Source of the DNA: Bin87 sp965208015
GTDB lineage: Bacteria > Chloroflexota > Dehalococcoidia > Lucifugimonadales > UBA3495
Assembly: GCA_965208015.1 (NCBI GenBank)
Contig: OZ242309.1
Location: 1,577,940-1,641,939, forward strand
Length of the DNA: 64,000 nt
Direction of reading: 5' to 3'
Position 1 is the stretch's first letter; every line of letters begins with the position of its first letter. Below are positions 15,969-25,379 of this stretch, in pieces. Below the pieces are notes generated by a model. That model was not told the origin of the DNA and made no database searches. It saw only the letters and a program-made list of their open reading frames with translations. The position numbers and the translations under genes were made by a program.

Positions 15969-17300
15969 TTATGATGCGCCTCTATCCCAGTCCTCCAAAA
16001 CCATCCGCGCCACTCGCCGTCCCATCCGCACCGAATAGTTCGTCCCTCGGTCTTCAGGATAAATCTGCGTCGTGTTCGCAAGGTACAGTGACCCGATGGG
16101 TGTCCGATGGTCTGGAATGTTCCGCTCGCTGTAGTGCACGCCGTTGATTGGCTGCGCCCCGTCCACCCGATGGTGGTGGTATTCCAGTATCCAGTCCCGC
16201 GAGAAATCCGGGTTCAGCTTCCGGAGATGTGGAACGTACTCTTCCAATAACTCTTCCGGTTCTTTGCGATATAGCTCGCTGTTGCGGTCCGGGTAATTGG
16301 TCAGGTAAACAATGTGGTTGCCGCCGTACAGGTCGCGGTCAATCATGTTGGTGTGTTCGATTACTCCCACGAAGGGCAGCGACCGGTCCGCCACGTTGAG
16401 CCAATACTTGGAGGTCAGCGGCCGGTCCAGCACCAGGATCACCAGCACTGCGGACAGGTAGCGCGCCGACTCCAGCACCGAACGGTAATCATCCGGCAGA
16501 TCAGGCGCGAGCCGCGTGAAGATGTACGAAGGCGTAGTGGCGATGACCGCGTCGTACTCGTAGTTCTGCTCGGGGCCTCCAGCCACCGACGCGACCAAAC
16601 CTCGCGCCCTGTTGTCCGCGACATTCAACTGCTTTACCGGCGCCCCGATATGCACCCGTCCACCCTGTAGCTCGATTCGCTCACCGCAGGCGTCGAACAC
16701 TCGGCCAAAGCTGCACGTGGGGTATCCCAGCCGCTCCTTCTGCATACGCTTACGGGATGCCACCCGCAGGTAAATTTTGCCCCACAGCCATGTCATGCTC
16801 ACCTGGTCGTAGTAGTCACCAAACTTACCTCGCAGCATTGGCTCCCAGATGACCCGGTACGCGTCCTCTCCCATGTGATTGCGCGTCCATTCGGCGGCCG
16901 TCACTCCTTCAAACTTGCGCCAATCCCTGGTTTTCTGCAACAGGAACGTCCAGAGCCCCAACCTGATGCGCTGGGTGAAAGGCAGCGGAGAAAACTTGAG
17001 CAGGTCCATCGGCGTGGCAAAATCCCAAATGCGGCCGCCGTGGAACAGCCCAACTTTGGACTCCAGCCATTCTAAGGAATCGTCCAAACCCAACTCGTTG
17101 ATCAGGTCCACCATGTCAGTGTCGCTCACGAACAGGTGGTGATATCCGCGTTCCAGCTGGCCTCCGCCAACTTCAAAGGTCGATGCCTGGCCACCGAGGA
17201 AAGGCGCCGCTTCGAACACCTCAGCGAAGTGTCCCCTTGAAGTCAGTTCCAGCGCCGCCGCCAAACCGGCCGCGCCGCCGCCGATGATACCTACCCGCAT
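15969..17300 (-). CDS. FAD-dependent oxidoreductase (amine-oxidase-like)
   Basis: 441 residues from the ATG at 17300, which starts the dinucleotide-binding MRVGIIGGGAAGLAAALEL motif directly; the longer reading to 17360 overlaps the upstream gene and is less likely. The C-terminal FAD contact region (IYPEDRGTNYSVRMGRRVA) fits the protoporphyrinogen-oxidase/phytoene-desaturase-like superfamily. The start lies two bases from the stop of the flippase-like gene, so the two are probably one operon. Its role beside membrane and glycosylation genes suggests lipid, isoprenoid or sugar-lipid oxidation, but this is inference. Confidence 0.85.
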   Translation of the reverse strand: MRVGIIGGGAAGLAAALELTSRGHFAEVFEAAPFLGGQASTFEVGGGQLERGYHHLFVSDTDMVDLINELGLDDSLEWLESKVGLFHGGRIWDFATPMDLLKFSPLPFTQRIRLGLWTFLLQKTRDWRKFEGVTAAEWTRNHMGEDAYRVIWEPMLRGKFGDYYDQVSMTWLWGKIYLRVASRKRMQKERLGYPTCSFGRVFDACGERIELQGGRVHIGAPVKQLNVADNRARGLVASVAGGPEQNYEYDAVIATTPSYIFTRLAPDLPDDYRSVLESARYLSAVLVILVLDRPLTSKYWLNVADRSLPFVGVIEHTNMIDRDLYGGNHIVYLTNYPDRNSELYRKEPEELLEEYVPHLRKLNPDFSRDWILEYHHHRVDGAQPINGVHYSERNIPDHRTPIGSLYLANTTQIYPEDRGTNYSVRMGRRVARMVLEDWDRGAS

Positions 17301-17301
17301 C

Positions 17302-18417
17302 CTAATCGTCCTGTGCTGCGCCAGCCCGCGGCTGTCCGACCGTCGGCGCCCCAGCGTCAACCGGCTTGACCTCGGTCTCAGGAAATGCGGTCAGGCGACG
17401 CAGCGAAATGTTGTGCCACAGCAGCAACGCGACGCCGGCAATGTTGACCGGCAACCACAGCGCAACCAGGTGAACCGCCACTGTGTATGCCGCCGCGGCC
17501 GCCGCGCCGATGCCCAGCGCCACCAGCGTTTGTTGGGCCACCACCTCGAACGGGCCGATTCCCCCGATGGACGCCGGCACCGCCGTGATCAAGTTGGAAG
17601 TCACCGTAACCAGCAATACTGCGGCCGCCAGCAGCCAGAACGAGTCGAACCAGGCGTCCAGGTTGAACGAGTACGCGACAATCAAGTAGACGCCGGCCTC
17701 CGCCAGCCAAACCGGCAGCGAACCCAGGAACAGGATGGCGTGCTTTCGGGGCGAGTTGAGCGTGGCCAGGCCTTCCACGAACCCGTGTATCACCTCCGCC
17801 GCCATGACCCGGAACCTCGCCGGCAGGATCACGGTGACCGCGATCAGCCAGTTCACGGCCCGCCGGCTGGTCGCCAGGGCTGTGAGCGCCGCCAAGGCCA
17901 CGGCGAAGCTGCCGATCACGCCGATCATCAAGATCACAGCCGTGGATTGGTACGCGAGACTCGCATCGCTGAACAGACCCGCAGCCAGCAGGATGGGCGC
18001 CGCCACCGCGCCCATGGCCAGCAGGGTCAACCCATCGTAGAGCCTTTCGACGCTCAGCGTGGCAATGGACGCCGGCACGCTCACCTCTTTCTCTCGCTGC
18101 GACAGGTAAACCGCGCGCACCACCTCACCCAGACGTGCCGGCAGCACGTTGTTCGCCATGTACCCGATGATGATCACCGGATACAGCCTGCGGGCCGAAA
18201 TCTGCGCCACCGGACCCAGCAGGTACTGCCAGCGCAGCGCCCGAAACCACTGCCCCACGAAGTACAGCACGATGGCCGGCGCCAGGTACCAGTAATTGGC
18301 CGTCAACAGGGCTTCGGCCAGTTCCTTACGGTCCACCAGCAGCACCAGCAGGCCCAGCGCCACCACGCTGACCAGCACGCCCGCCCAGAACCGCCAATTG
18401 CCGAAAAAATATACCAC
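17302..18417 (-). CDS. Flippase-like integral membrane protein (UPF0104)
   Basis: 371 residues with about eight hydrophobic segments, of the lysylphosphatidylglycerol-synthase-TM/AglD-like flippase family (LLVLLVDRKELAEALLTANYWYLAPAIVLY near the start; PARLGEVVRAVYLSQREK and PASIGGIGPFEVVAQQTLVALG are recognisable family motifs). Proteins of this family are linked to lipid-linked sugar or phospholipid transfer across the membrane. It lies directly upstream of the FAD oxidoreductase and downstream of two HEPN-like genes and the Agl23-type gene. Confidence 0.85.
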   Translation of the reverse strand: MVYFFGNWRFWAGVLVSVVALGLLVLLVDRKELAEALLTANYWYLAPAIVLYFVGQWFRALRWQYLLGPVAQISARRLYPVIIIGYMANNVLPARLGEVVRAVYLSQREKEVSVPASIATLSVERLYDGLTLLAMGAVAAPILLAAGLFSDASLAYQSTAVILMIGVIGSFAVALAALTALATSRRAVNWLIAVTVILPARFRVMAAEVIHGFVEGLATLNSPRKHAILFLGSLPVWLAEAGVYLIVAYSFNLDAWFDSFWLLAAAVLLVTVTSNLITAVPASIGGIGPFEVVAQQTLVALGIGAAAAAAYTVAVHLVALWLPVNIAGVALLLWHNISLRRLTAFPETEVKPVDAGAPTVGQPRAGAAQDD

Positions 18418-18429
18418 TATCGGAGAACG

Positions 18430-18942
18430 CTAATGCGTATTCGAGAAGCCCGTCGGTGATGCGTCGCCAACCTGCAAGTGCTGATTCCCGGTCAGAGTCC
18501 GCACCCGCCAGCGCTGGTCCATGTCGCTGATTACGAAGGGACGCGGCGGTTCCCGCAGGGCGATCTCGAGATCCGACAATACGCTTGACACGATTGTGAT
18601 AATGCCCTCGATTTCCGGAGGGCTCAGTTCGTTGTCGTAGAAATTGCGATGACCGTTGTCGGCCGCAACGTAGGCTCGGAGCACGGGAATTTCACCGTAT
18701 TCTATGTCCATGTGCTGTGCGATATGCCCTACGGTCCGGTGGCTCCCCAGATTCATCCAACCCCGCTGCTGTCCGTGGGCCTTGAGCATCTGCGCCAAGG
18801 CCCCCCAGATCTTTTCCGTGGCCTGAAGACGGTCTCCCCGTTCAAGTTCCCCGGGAGCCTGATAGATAAACCCCCGGCTGATTTGCACTCGGTCTTCTAC
18901 CGTAGCCGAACCTGGCTCCGGCAATGCTGGCGCCGTAGTCAT
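18430..18942 (-). CDS. HEPN/PaREP1-like protein, paralogue 1
   Basis: 170 residues, about 75-80% identical by eye to the next gene upstream (18953-19465). The core is a helical segment GDRLQATEKIWGALAQMLKAHGQQRGW followed by a helix with HxNFYDNELSPPEIEG. The pattern resembles PaREP1/HEPN-like small helical proteins, also seen at 32934-33290 in this window. HEPN proteins are often RNA-binding or RNase partners, but the RxxxxxH motif of active HEPN RNases is not evident. The last residues are nearly identical between the two copies. Confidence 0.6.
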   Translation of the reverse strand: MTTAPALPEPGSATVEDRVQISRGFIYQAPGELERGDRLQATEKIWGALAQMLKAHGQQRGWMNLGSHRTVGHIAQHMDIEYGEIPVLRAYVAADNGHRNFYDNELSPPEIEGIITIVSSVLSDLEIALREPPRPFVISDMDQRWRVRTLTGNQHLQVGDASPTGFSNTH

Positions 18943-18952
18943 ACTTCAACTT

Positions 18953-19465
18953 CTAATGCGTATTTGAAAAGCCGGTCGGCGAGGAGTCGCCAACCTGCAG
19001 GTCCTGTTTCCCCGTGAGCGTCCGCACCCGCCAGCGTTGATCCACATCACTGATTACGAAGGGACGCGGCGGTTCCTGCAAGGCACGTTCAAGCTCCAGC
19101 AACACACTTGCTACCACTTCTATGATGCCCTCAATTTCCGGAGGACTCATTTCATTGTCATAAAAATTGCGATGGCCATTGTCAGCTGCCAAGTATGCAC
19201 TGACAACATCGATTTCGTCGTATTCAAGGTGCAGTTGCCTGGCGATGTGGCCTACGGTCCGGTGGCTCCCCAGATTCATCCAACCCCGCTGCTGCCCATG
19301 GGCCTTGAGCATCTGGGCAAGGGCGCCCCAAATTTTTTCGGTGGCTTGAAGGCGGTCTCCCCGTTCAAGTTCCCCAGGAGCCTGCTGGATGAACCGGCGG
19401 CTGATCTGCACGCGGTCATCTACCGTGGCCGCTCCCGGCTCCGGCAATGCTGGCATCGTGGTCAT
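18953..19465 (-). CDS. HEPN/PaREP1-like protein, paralogue 2
   Basis: 170 residues, the upstream member of a tandem duplication. It shares the same N-terminus (MTTxPALPEPGxATVxDRVQISR) and C-terminus (SPTGFSNTH) with paralogue 1; differences cluster in the middle (RQLHLEYDEIDVVSAYLAADN vs QHMDIEYGEIPVLRAYVAADN). The two copies lie ten bases apart and are probably co-transcribed with the Agl23-type gene upstream. Function unknown. Confidence 0.6.
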   Translation of the reverse strand: MTTMPALPEPGAATVDDRVQISRRFIQQAPGELERGDRLQATEKIWGALAQMLKAHGQQRGWMNLGSHRTVGHIARQLHLEYDEIDVVSAYLAADNGHRNFYDNEMSPPEIEGIIEVVASVLLELERALQEPPRPFVISDVDQRWRVRTLTGKQDLQVGDSSPTGFSNTH

Positions 19466-19489
19466 GCGTCGGCCTCTGGCATCAGGGTT

Positions 19490-22123
19490 TCATTCCTTCC
19501 CGTACTGGTAATAGCTGGCGAAATACCAGTCACTTTGCTGGCGACGCGCCACGATGTATTCCAGCGCTTGTCGAAGTTTGTCCGGGTTGGATGCCACGTT
19601 TCGGAAAAACGACGCGTCCGCCTTCAATTGCTTCCACAAACTGTTGGTGGTCCGCGCCTCTCCGGGGCGGCGGTAAGTTTCAGGATACCATAGCAAGTTC
19701 CGCATGGGCCCTTCTCGCCGGTAACCCGGCGCGTCCTCTTCCTCCACCGCGTGGCCGTGCTCGGCCAGGTAAATCTGGGGGCCACTATCCTCGCCTACTG
19801 ACTTGCAGTCCTTTTTCTGATCGCCGTCTTCCTCTTCATCATCCTCGTCACTGGTGGCGACGCAAAATCGGTCGAACCAAAGGCTGCCCTCTTCCGTCTC
19901 GTGTCGCACGTACCACTGGAAGGGATACCACATGTCGTAATCAACTTTGACTGCCGCTTCGCTCGCGCCGTCGCCCAGGGCGGTCTCCCGTAGCTCGGCG
20001 TAGCTGCGCTCCAGATCCGCAGAACCCTGGGCGTAGGCTAGTATCTCGATGTTGGAATCGTCGTAGGTATACGCCGCCCTCACGGCGCCGGCTGCCCCGA
20101 AGACCAGGAGCAAGGCCGCTATGCCCAACACCACTGCTCTACCGGCTTGAGAGTGTCCGCGGACCATCCCGGCCATGGCGACCGCCAACGGCAGCAGGAC
20201 GAGGACCGCCAGCCAGATAGCCAGACTCCCAACCTCTCCGCGGGCAGCCAGCCACGCGACCCACACCGCCAGCGCCAGCCAAAGAGGGCCGAGTATCAGG
20301 GTAGTCGCTGCTCTGCGCGTCAGGGCGGCCCAGTCAATCCCGTCCATCAGATGCCCCAGGAACATACCTGCTACCACGGCCAGCGGCACGGTAATGTTGA
20401 CCAGGAGCCACGGCATTTTTTCGGCCGCGACAGTGTACAACACCAGGGTAGCTATCACCCACGCGGCCAGCACGAGGCCCATTCCTCCGTAGGTGTCCCG
20501 GCAGCGAATCAACCAGACCACTCCCACCGCACCAAAAGCGAAGGCCACGAGTTCATAAACGCTCAATCCGACGAAGTAGTAGTACCACGGTTGGTTGCCC
20601 CGGGCGACGTCCTGCTGCATCAGCCAGTAGCCCAGGCTCTGCCACGATCCGGTGAAGACGCCGGCCCAGTTCGTGAACAAGGTGGTGTAGAGCACGGTCC
20701 AGATCGCATAGAAGACCGCCGCGCACACCAGCCAGAGCCCGCCTCCCCAGACGATGCCGACGGTTCCGCCTGCTGCCAGCAAAACCAACAACGCCAGCAC
20801 TGGAACCAGGTAGTTCACCGCAACGCGCCCGGCGGCCAGATCCTCCGCAGGCACCGCCAAGGGCAACATCTGGCCGATGAAGTCGGCGCCGCCCCACAGG
20901 AACATTAGCCAGGCCCACGTCAGCAGAATGGCCGGCCCCAACAACAGCATGACGCCGCGCCACCCGATCACCGACGCGAGGTTGAACCTCAAACCGGCAA
21001 CACCCAGTAGCATTATGGCCGCGCCGGCGCCACTGTCCGCCAGGACTCCGGCTGATCCTCCTCCAACCGCTTGCGACGCTGCGAGCAGGTTGTGGAAGGG
21101 TCCCACAACGACCACGGATACCGCAGCGACGGTCGCCAGGACCGCCACTGCGATTGACATCAGGTCGATGGGGCCTCTGATCCGCCACAACCACGTCGCC
21201 AGGGTCAACCCCAGGCACACCAGCGCGGCCACGGCCACTATGTGCAGCCAGACCGGCGCCGCCCACAATGGCAACGTGATGAAGGGCGCCTCCCACACCG
21301 GCGCGCCGGTGTCCCCGGTAGATCTGGTATCGTGGGACGCGATCGTCAGGCCGAGCGGCGACTGAACCAGCGCGATCAGCGCGGCCGCCTGGGGCAGCGT
21401 CAACGTGGCCAGCAGGATGAAGAACCCTGCGTAGCCCCCCATACCCGTCAGGCCGCGCCGTGTCTTGACGAACTCCCACAACTCCCGCCAACCCAGAGCC
21501 ATCGCAGCCAGACCCATGAACAGGATGACAAAGTACGCCGTCTCTTTGGTCGCCAACATCAGCGCGGTCACGACCGCCGCCCCGAACAGGTAGCGTTTGC
21601 GGCTGTTGATCCCGTACTGCCACAGCGTGATCAGCAGCAACACCGCCCAGACCGCCATCAGGATGTCATTGCGGCCGAACCGGCTGAAGTACAGCAGGGA
21701 TGGGGAAAACGCCAGGATAATTGCCGCGCAGACCGCTCCCTTGTCGCCGATGAGACGCCGCATGAAATAGGGCAAGACCGTCAGCGTCACCCCGAAGAGA
21801 GCGTAGGGTAACCGGGCCAGGAAATCCGTGTCTCCTAGGTACTTGAGGACCACCGCCACCAGCTCGATCTGAAAAGGCCCGTGCATCCACGGCGAATGAA
21901 TGTACTCGACCCCCCGGGCGAGCTTCCACGAGAAGTGCAGGTGGATCGCCTCGTCATAATGCATCGTCCGCCCGTCCAGCTCCCACAACCGCATGGCGGC
22001 TGCCACGAGCGCGACGAGCAGAAAAGCCCACTCGACCGGGCCGAAACGAACGGTGGACAGGCGTGCCTTGTGCCGCAGCGCGACGCCACGCGCCCACGCC
22101 ATTTCGAGTGCGCTGGAAACCAT
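19490..22123 (-). CDS. Agl23-type GT-C glycosyltransferase (TIGR03663)
   Basis: About 877 residues if started at the ATG at 22123; the reading frame stays open to 22426 but that part overlaps the amidase gene on the same strand, and no strong ribosome site decides the start. Many transmembrane helices and a conserved acidic loop, MHYDEAIHLHFSWKLARGVEY, after the first helix place it among dolichyl-/polyprenyl-phosphate-sugar-using GT-C enzymes (GT39-like). The PWYYYFVGLSVYELVAFAFG segment matches the flippase-associated Agl23 group. It probably transfers sugar from a lipid carrier on the outer face of the membrane. A glutamate/aspartate-rich stretch (EDDEEEDGDQKKD) lies near the C-terminus. 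Confidence 0.8.
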   Translation of the reverse strand: MVSSALEMAWARGVALRHKARLSTVRFGPVEWAFLLVALVAAAMRLWELDGRTMHYDEAIHLHFSWKLARGVEYIHSPWMHGPFQIELVAVVLKYLGDTDFLARLPYALFGVTLTVLPYFMRRLIGDKGAVCAAIILAFSPSLLYFSRFGRNDILMAVWAVLLLITLWQYGINSRKRYLFGAAVVTALMLATKETAYFVILFMGLAAMALGWRELWEFVKTRRGLTGMGGYAGFFILLATLTLPQAAALIALVQSPLGLTIASHDTRSTGDTGAPVWEAPFITLPLWAAPVWLHIVAVAALVCLGLTLATWLWRIRGPIDLMSIAVAVLATVAAVSVVVVGPFHNLLAASQAVGGGSAGVLADSGAGAAIMLLGVAGLRFNLASVIGWRGVMLLLGPAILLTWAWLMFLWGGADFIGQMLPLAVPAEDLAAGRVAVNYLVPVLALLVLLAAGGTVGIVWGGGLWLVCAAVFYAIWTVLYTTLFTNWAGVFTGSWQSLGYWLMQQDVARGNQPWYYYFVGLSVYELVAFAFGAVGVVWLIRCRDTYGGMGLVLAAWVIATLVLYTVAAEKMPWLLVNITVPLAVVAGMFLGHLMDGIDWAALTRRAATTLILGPLWLALAVWVAWLAARGEVGSLAIWLAVLVLLPLAVAMAGMVRGHSQAGRAVVLGIAALLLVFGAAGAVRAAYTYDDSNIEILAYAQGSADLERSYAELRETALGDGASEAAVKVDYDMWYPFQWYVRHETEEGSLWFDRFCVATSDEDDEEEDGDQKKDCKSVGEDSGPQIYLAEHGHAVEEEDAPGYRREGPMRNLLWYPETYRRPGEARTTNSLWKQLKADASFFRNVASNPDKLRQALEYIVARRQQSDWYFASYYQYGKE

Positions 22124-22262
22124 GAAACGGTTTACGCTTGGCCGCCACGGGGCAGATTGGCACCTTCTCCGTCCATGCGCCAGCCGGACCGCCAGGGCCA
22201 GGAACCGAGCGGCGATCAGTGTCCCGTGCCGACGGCCACCCGGAGCAGCGGGTGGCGGCGCG

Positions 22263-23681
22263 TCAGCAAACCGCCGGGCGGTGGTGCGCCCACGGCCGCG
22301 CCTCTTCGAATGCCGCCATGGCGCGCAGCACGCGTGCTTCCGCCCCGGCCGGCCCGACGATGTGCAGACCCACCGGCAGACCCGCCGCCGAGAACCCGCA
22401 CGGCACGCTGGAAGCGGTTTGCCCACTCATGTTGATCGGGAAGGTAAAGGGCAGGTAGCCCCACCACGATTCCACGGATCTGCCGGCGATGCTCGTCGGA
22501 TGCTGGCCGATGGGGAACGCCGTCACCGCCATGGCCGGCGTGAGCAGCAAGTCGTAGGTGTTGAAAAAGTCAGCGAAACGGCGCTTGTGCCGGTCCACGT
22601 ACGCTAGAGCCCGAGAAAGATCTGCGGCCGTGTGTTGCGACGCCGCATCGTATGTATTCTGCACGTAGTGGGTCAGTTCATCACGCCGTTCCGGATAAAG
22701 ATCGGCGTAAGATGTGTATGACGCGGTGCCGAAAACGGTGGAAAATGCCGGGAACGGATCGCCCTCGATTTCCGGCGCGGCTTCCTCCACTATCGCCCCT
22801 AATTCCTGGAATACCTGCGCCGCGCCGCGCGTGATCTGGACCACTTCCGGGTCCACCGCGGCATAGCCGAGGTCATCGCTCCATGCCACGCGCCAGCCCT
22901 CAACGCCCCCCTCCAGAGCGGCCATGTAATCCGGAGGCGTGTCCGTCATCGTGTTGGGGTCCCGTGAATCCGGTCCTGCCAGCACTTGCAACAACATTGC
23001 GGTGTCCCGGACTGTCCTGCTCATGGGTCCGCTTTGCGAAAAGTGGTTGACGGCTGGTCCGCCGTAACCGCCATACCGAGGCACCCGGCCGTGGGACGGC
23101 TTGATCCCGGTGACCCCGCTGAAGCTGGAGGGTATGCGGATGCTGCCTCCCCCGTCGCTGCCGGTAGCCAGGGTGCACAAACCCGCGATCAGCGCGGCGG
23201 CGGCGCCTCCACTGCTGCCTCCGGGGGTATAGTCCGTGTTCCAGGGGTTGCGGCACGGCTCACTCACGAGGTTCTCGGTGGTTCCCGACTGGCCGAATTC
23301 AGGCGTATTCGTCTTGCCCAGGATGACCCCGCCGGCTGCCTTGACCCGCTCTACCACGATCGAGTCTATCTCCGGCACACGATCCCTGAATATTGCGGAC
23401 CCCATGGTGGTCCGGACTCCCTTAGTCAGTTCCAGGTCTTTCACCGAAATGGGGACGCCGTGCAGAGGGCCCAACATATCGCCGCGCTGCACCGCTTCGT
23501 CCGCCGCCCTGGCATCGGCCAAAGCCTGCTCGGGGCACACAGTCAGGTAAGCGCTCAACTGGGGGTTCAACTCCTCGATCCGCCGGAAGAAAAACTCGGC
23601 GAACTCGACTGCGGAGATTTCTTTGGCGGCGATCATGCGCCGCACTTCCGTGGCGGGAGTGAAAGCGAGAGTGGAATCCAT
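22263..23681 (-). CDS. Amidase (amidase signature family)
   Basis: 472 residues from the second ATG (23681), preceded by GGAG at a good distance. The amidase signature core is clear: the catalytic Lys region ISVKDLELTKGVRT, the cis-Ser/Ser nucleophile block TPGGSSGGAAAALIAG, and the GTDGGGSIR-like block ATGSDGGGSIRIPSSF. All Lys-Ser-Ser elements appear present, so it should be an active hydrolase of an amide. A GatA role is unlikely because gatB and gatC are absent nearby. The substrate cannot be told. Confidence 0.92.
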   Translation of the reverse strand: MDSTLAFTPATEVRRMIAAKEISAVEFAEFFFRRIEELNPQLSAYLTVCPEQALADARAADEAVQRGDMLGPLHGVPISVKDLELTKGVRTTMGSAIFRDRVPEIDSIVVERVKAAGGVILGKTNTPEFGQSGTTENLVSEPCRNPWNTDYTPGGSSGGAAAALIAGLCTLATGSDGGGSIRIPSSFSGVTGIKPSHGRVPRYGGYGGPAVNHFSQSGPMSRTVRDTAMLLQVLAGPDSRDPNTMTDTPPDYMAALEGGVEGWRVAWSDDLGYAAVDPEVVQITRGAAQVFQELGAIVEEAAPEIEGDPFPAFSTVFGTASYTSYADLYPERRDELTHYVQNTYDAASQHTAADLSRALAYVDRHKRRFADFFNTYDLLLTPAMAVTAFPIGQHPTSIAGRSVESWWGYLPFTFPINMSGQTASSVPCGFSAAGLPVGLHIVGPAGAEARVLRAMAAFEEARPWAHHRPAVC

Positions 23682-23728
23682 AATATGCTCCAAAGGCTGA
23701 ATGGCCTGTCCGTGCCGCCTCGATCCGG

Positions 23729-24163
23729 CTATTCTGATCGGCCGGCTAGAATGCCGGCCAGTTCCGGGGTGACCGTCACTCCTCGTGCTTCCAATTCACG
23801 TTGAATGCGCTCTCGCTCCGCAAGACGGCCCTCTTCACGGCCCTCTTTGCGGCCCTCCTCGAGACCCTCTTCCCGGCCCATCAGCCGCCCTTGTTTTACG
23901 GCCCTTTTTTCCACGAATTCTTTGGCGGCGAAAAACATTACCCAAACTCCGTAAAGCACTATTGATGTCGGAAACAACAGCAGCGTGGCGACGATTATCA
24001 CACCGTCATCTTTACTGGCCAGCGCACCCAAGTGGCCCAGCAACGGGACACCTTGGCACCCCTGGCAGCCGGTCACCAGGACCGAAATCAACATGCTGAC
24101 GCTGATTGATACTGCCCCGTCAAAGAATCTCCACGTTGGTCGGCTGCTTTCGTTGTCTCGCAT
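23729..24163 (-). CDS. Small membrane protein with REGxxEGR tail
   Basis: 144 residues: two hydrophobic segments (VSISVSMLISVLVTG and VIIVATLLLFPTSIVLYGVWVMFF) then a basic helix and a tandem REEGLEEGRKEGREEGR repeat before a short charged tail with ELEARGVTVTPELAGIL. Same architecture as the protein at 10666-11298, so the two belong to one family. The repeated charge pattern predicts a long helix or coiled coil in the cytoplasm. No known function. Confidence 0.6.
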   Translation of the reverse strand: MRDNESSRPTWRFFDGAVSISVSMLISVLVTGCQGCQGVPLLGHLGALASKDDGVIIVATLLLFPTSIVLYGVWVMFFAAKEFVEKRAVKQGRLMGREEGLEEGRKEGREEGRLAERERIQRELEARGVTVTPELAGILAGRSE

Positions 24164-24371
24164 TCTACCATCCTTGCCGCAATAGTCCGGGATTACTCGA
24201 TCACCTCACCGGACGGCAACATTACCATACTGCTTTTACCGTCACCGTTCGTCGGCCATTTCGATGCGTTAGGGAACCGCGCATTGCGATCCGGGCGCGG
24301 CCCGTGAACCGCCATGGTGTATAGTGGGCCGTCACCATCGACCAACCCCACGCCAGTCGTGTCGCGCCACC

Positions 24372-25379
24372 ATGACCACCGTCGGAATCATCGCCAATCC
24401 CGCCGCCAGCAAGGACATACGGCGTCTGGTGGCCCAGGGTCGGGTAGTGCCCGATTGGGAAAAGGTCAACACCGTGCGCCGCGCTCTGATCGGCCTGCAA
24501 TCCACTGACGTGACCCGTGTGATTGCCATGCCCGACAGCGGCAACCTGTGCCGCCGCGCCGCCGACGATTCCAGCATCTCCCTGCCCCTGGAAATGTTGC
24601 CCATGTCGCCCCTTTACACTGAGGGCGACACCACCCGCGCCGCCGCCATGATGGCCCAGATGGGCGTCGGTTGCTTGATCACCCTGGGCGGCGACGGCAC
24701 CAACCGGGCCGTGGCGGTGGGCACCAATCAGATACCGCTGGTCGCCATTTCCACCGGCACCAACAACATCTTCCCGGTCATGGTGGAGGGCACTCTGGCC
24801 GGCATCGCCGCCGGCCTGGTCGCATCCGGTCACATGCAACCCACCGACACCTCGGTGGTCAGCAAGACCCTGCAAATCCACGTCAATGGCGAGTTCCGTG
24901 ACCTCGCCCTGGTCGATGTGGCTATCTCCCGGGAGCGCTACGTCGCCACGCGGGCGATCTGGGACCTGGACACCGTCCACGAGGTCTTCCTCACTCGCGC
25001 CGAACCCGGCGGCATCGGTTTGTCATCCGTGGGCGGCCGCCTCCATCCCCTGTCCATCGGCGACGTCGGGGGCCTGCGCTACGTGCTGGCGCGCGGTGGA
25101 GCGGACGCCGACCCTCCGCCGCAGGATACCGTCATCGCGCCCGTGGCTCCCGGCATCGTTGAGCCGGCGTCCATAGCGTCGTGGGAACTGCTCCAGGAGG
25201 GAATTCCCGTGGCGCTGGAACCCCGCTACTGCACCGTGGCGCTGGACGGCGAACGTTCGCTGACGCTGACCCCCGAGGACACTGCGGAGATAGTGCTGGC
25301 CCGAAACGGCCCCCCGGTGGTGTTGGTCCAGCGCACCCTGCGCCGCGCCGCCCAACTCGGATTGTTCAACCTGCCCTGA
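24372..25379 (+). CDS. ATP-NAD kinase-like / AcoX-family protein
   Basis: 335 residues from the ATG at 24372 (MTTVGIIANPAASKDIRRL). The NAD-kinase-like signature GGDGTNR is at about residues 106-112, followed by the TGTNNIF turn seen in AcoX/NAD-kinase-type proteins. The N-terminal GIIANPAA motif is also typical. It probably binds a nucleotide and phosphorylates an unknown substrate; true NAD kinase activity is not established. Its stop codon overlaps the start of the TauE-like gene (TGATG), indicating translational coupling. Confidence 0.8.
   Translation: MTTVGIIANPAASKDIRRLVAQGRVVPDWEKVNTVRRALIGLQSTDVTRVIAMPDSGNLCRRAADDSSISLPLEMLPMSPLYTEGDTTRAAAMMAQMGVGCLITLGGDGTNRAVAVGTNQIPLVAISTGTNNIFPVMVEGTLAGIAAGLVASGHMQPTDTSVVSKTLQIHVNGEFRDLALVDVAISRERYVATRAIWDLDTVHEVFLTRAEPGGIGLSSVGGRLHPLSIGDVGGLRYVLARGGADADPPPQDTVIAPVAPGIVEPASIASWELLQEGIPVALEPRYCTVALDGERSLTLTPEDTAEIVLARNGPPVVLVQRTLRRAAQLGLFNLP

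Noticed and set aside
22124..22426. N-terminal extension of the Agl23-type protein
   Set aside because: Arg/Cys-rich, overlaps the amidase 3' end on the same strand, and precedes the first TM; judged non-coding in this frame.
24222..24980. Minus-strand 252-codon Gly/His-rich frame
   Set aside because: Antisense of the NAD-kinase-like gene.
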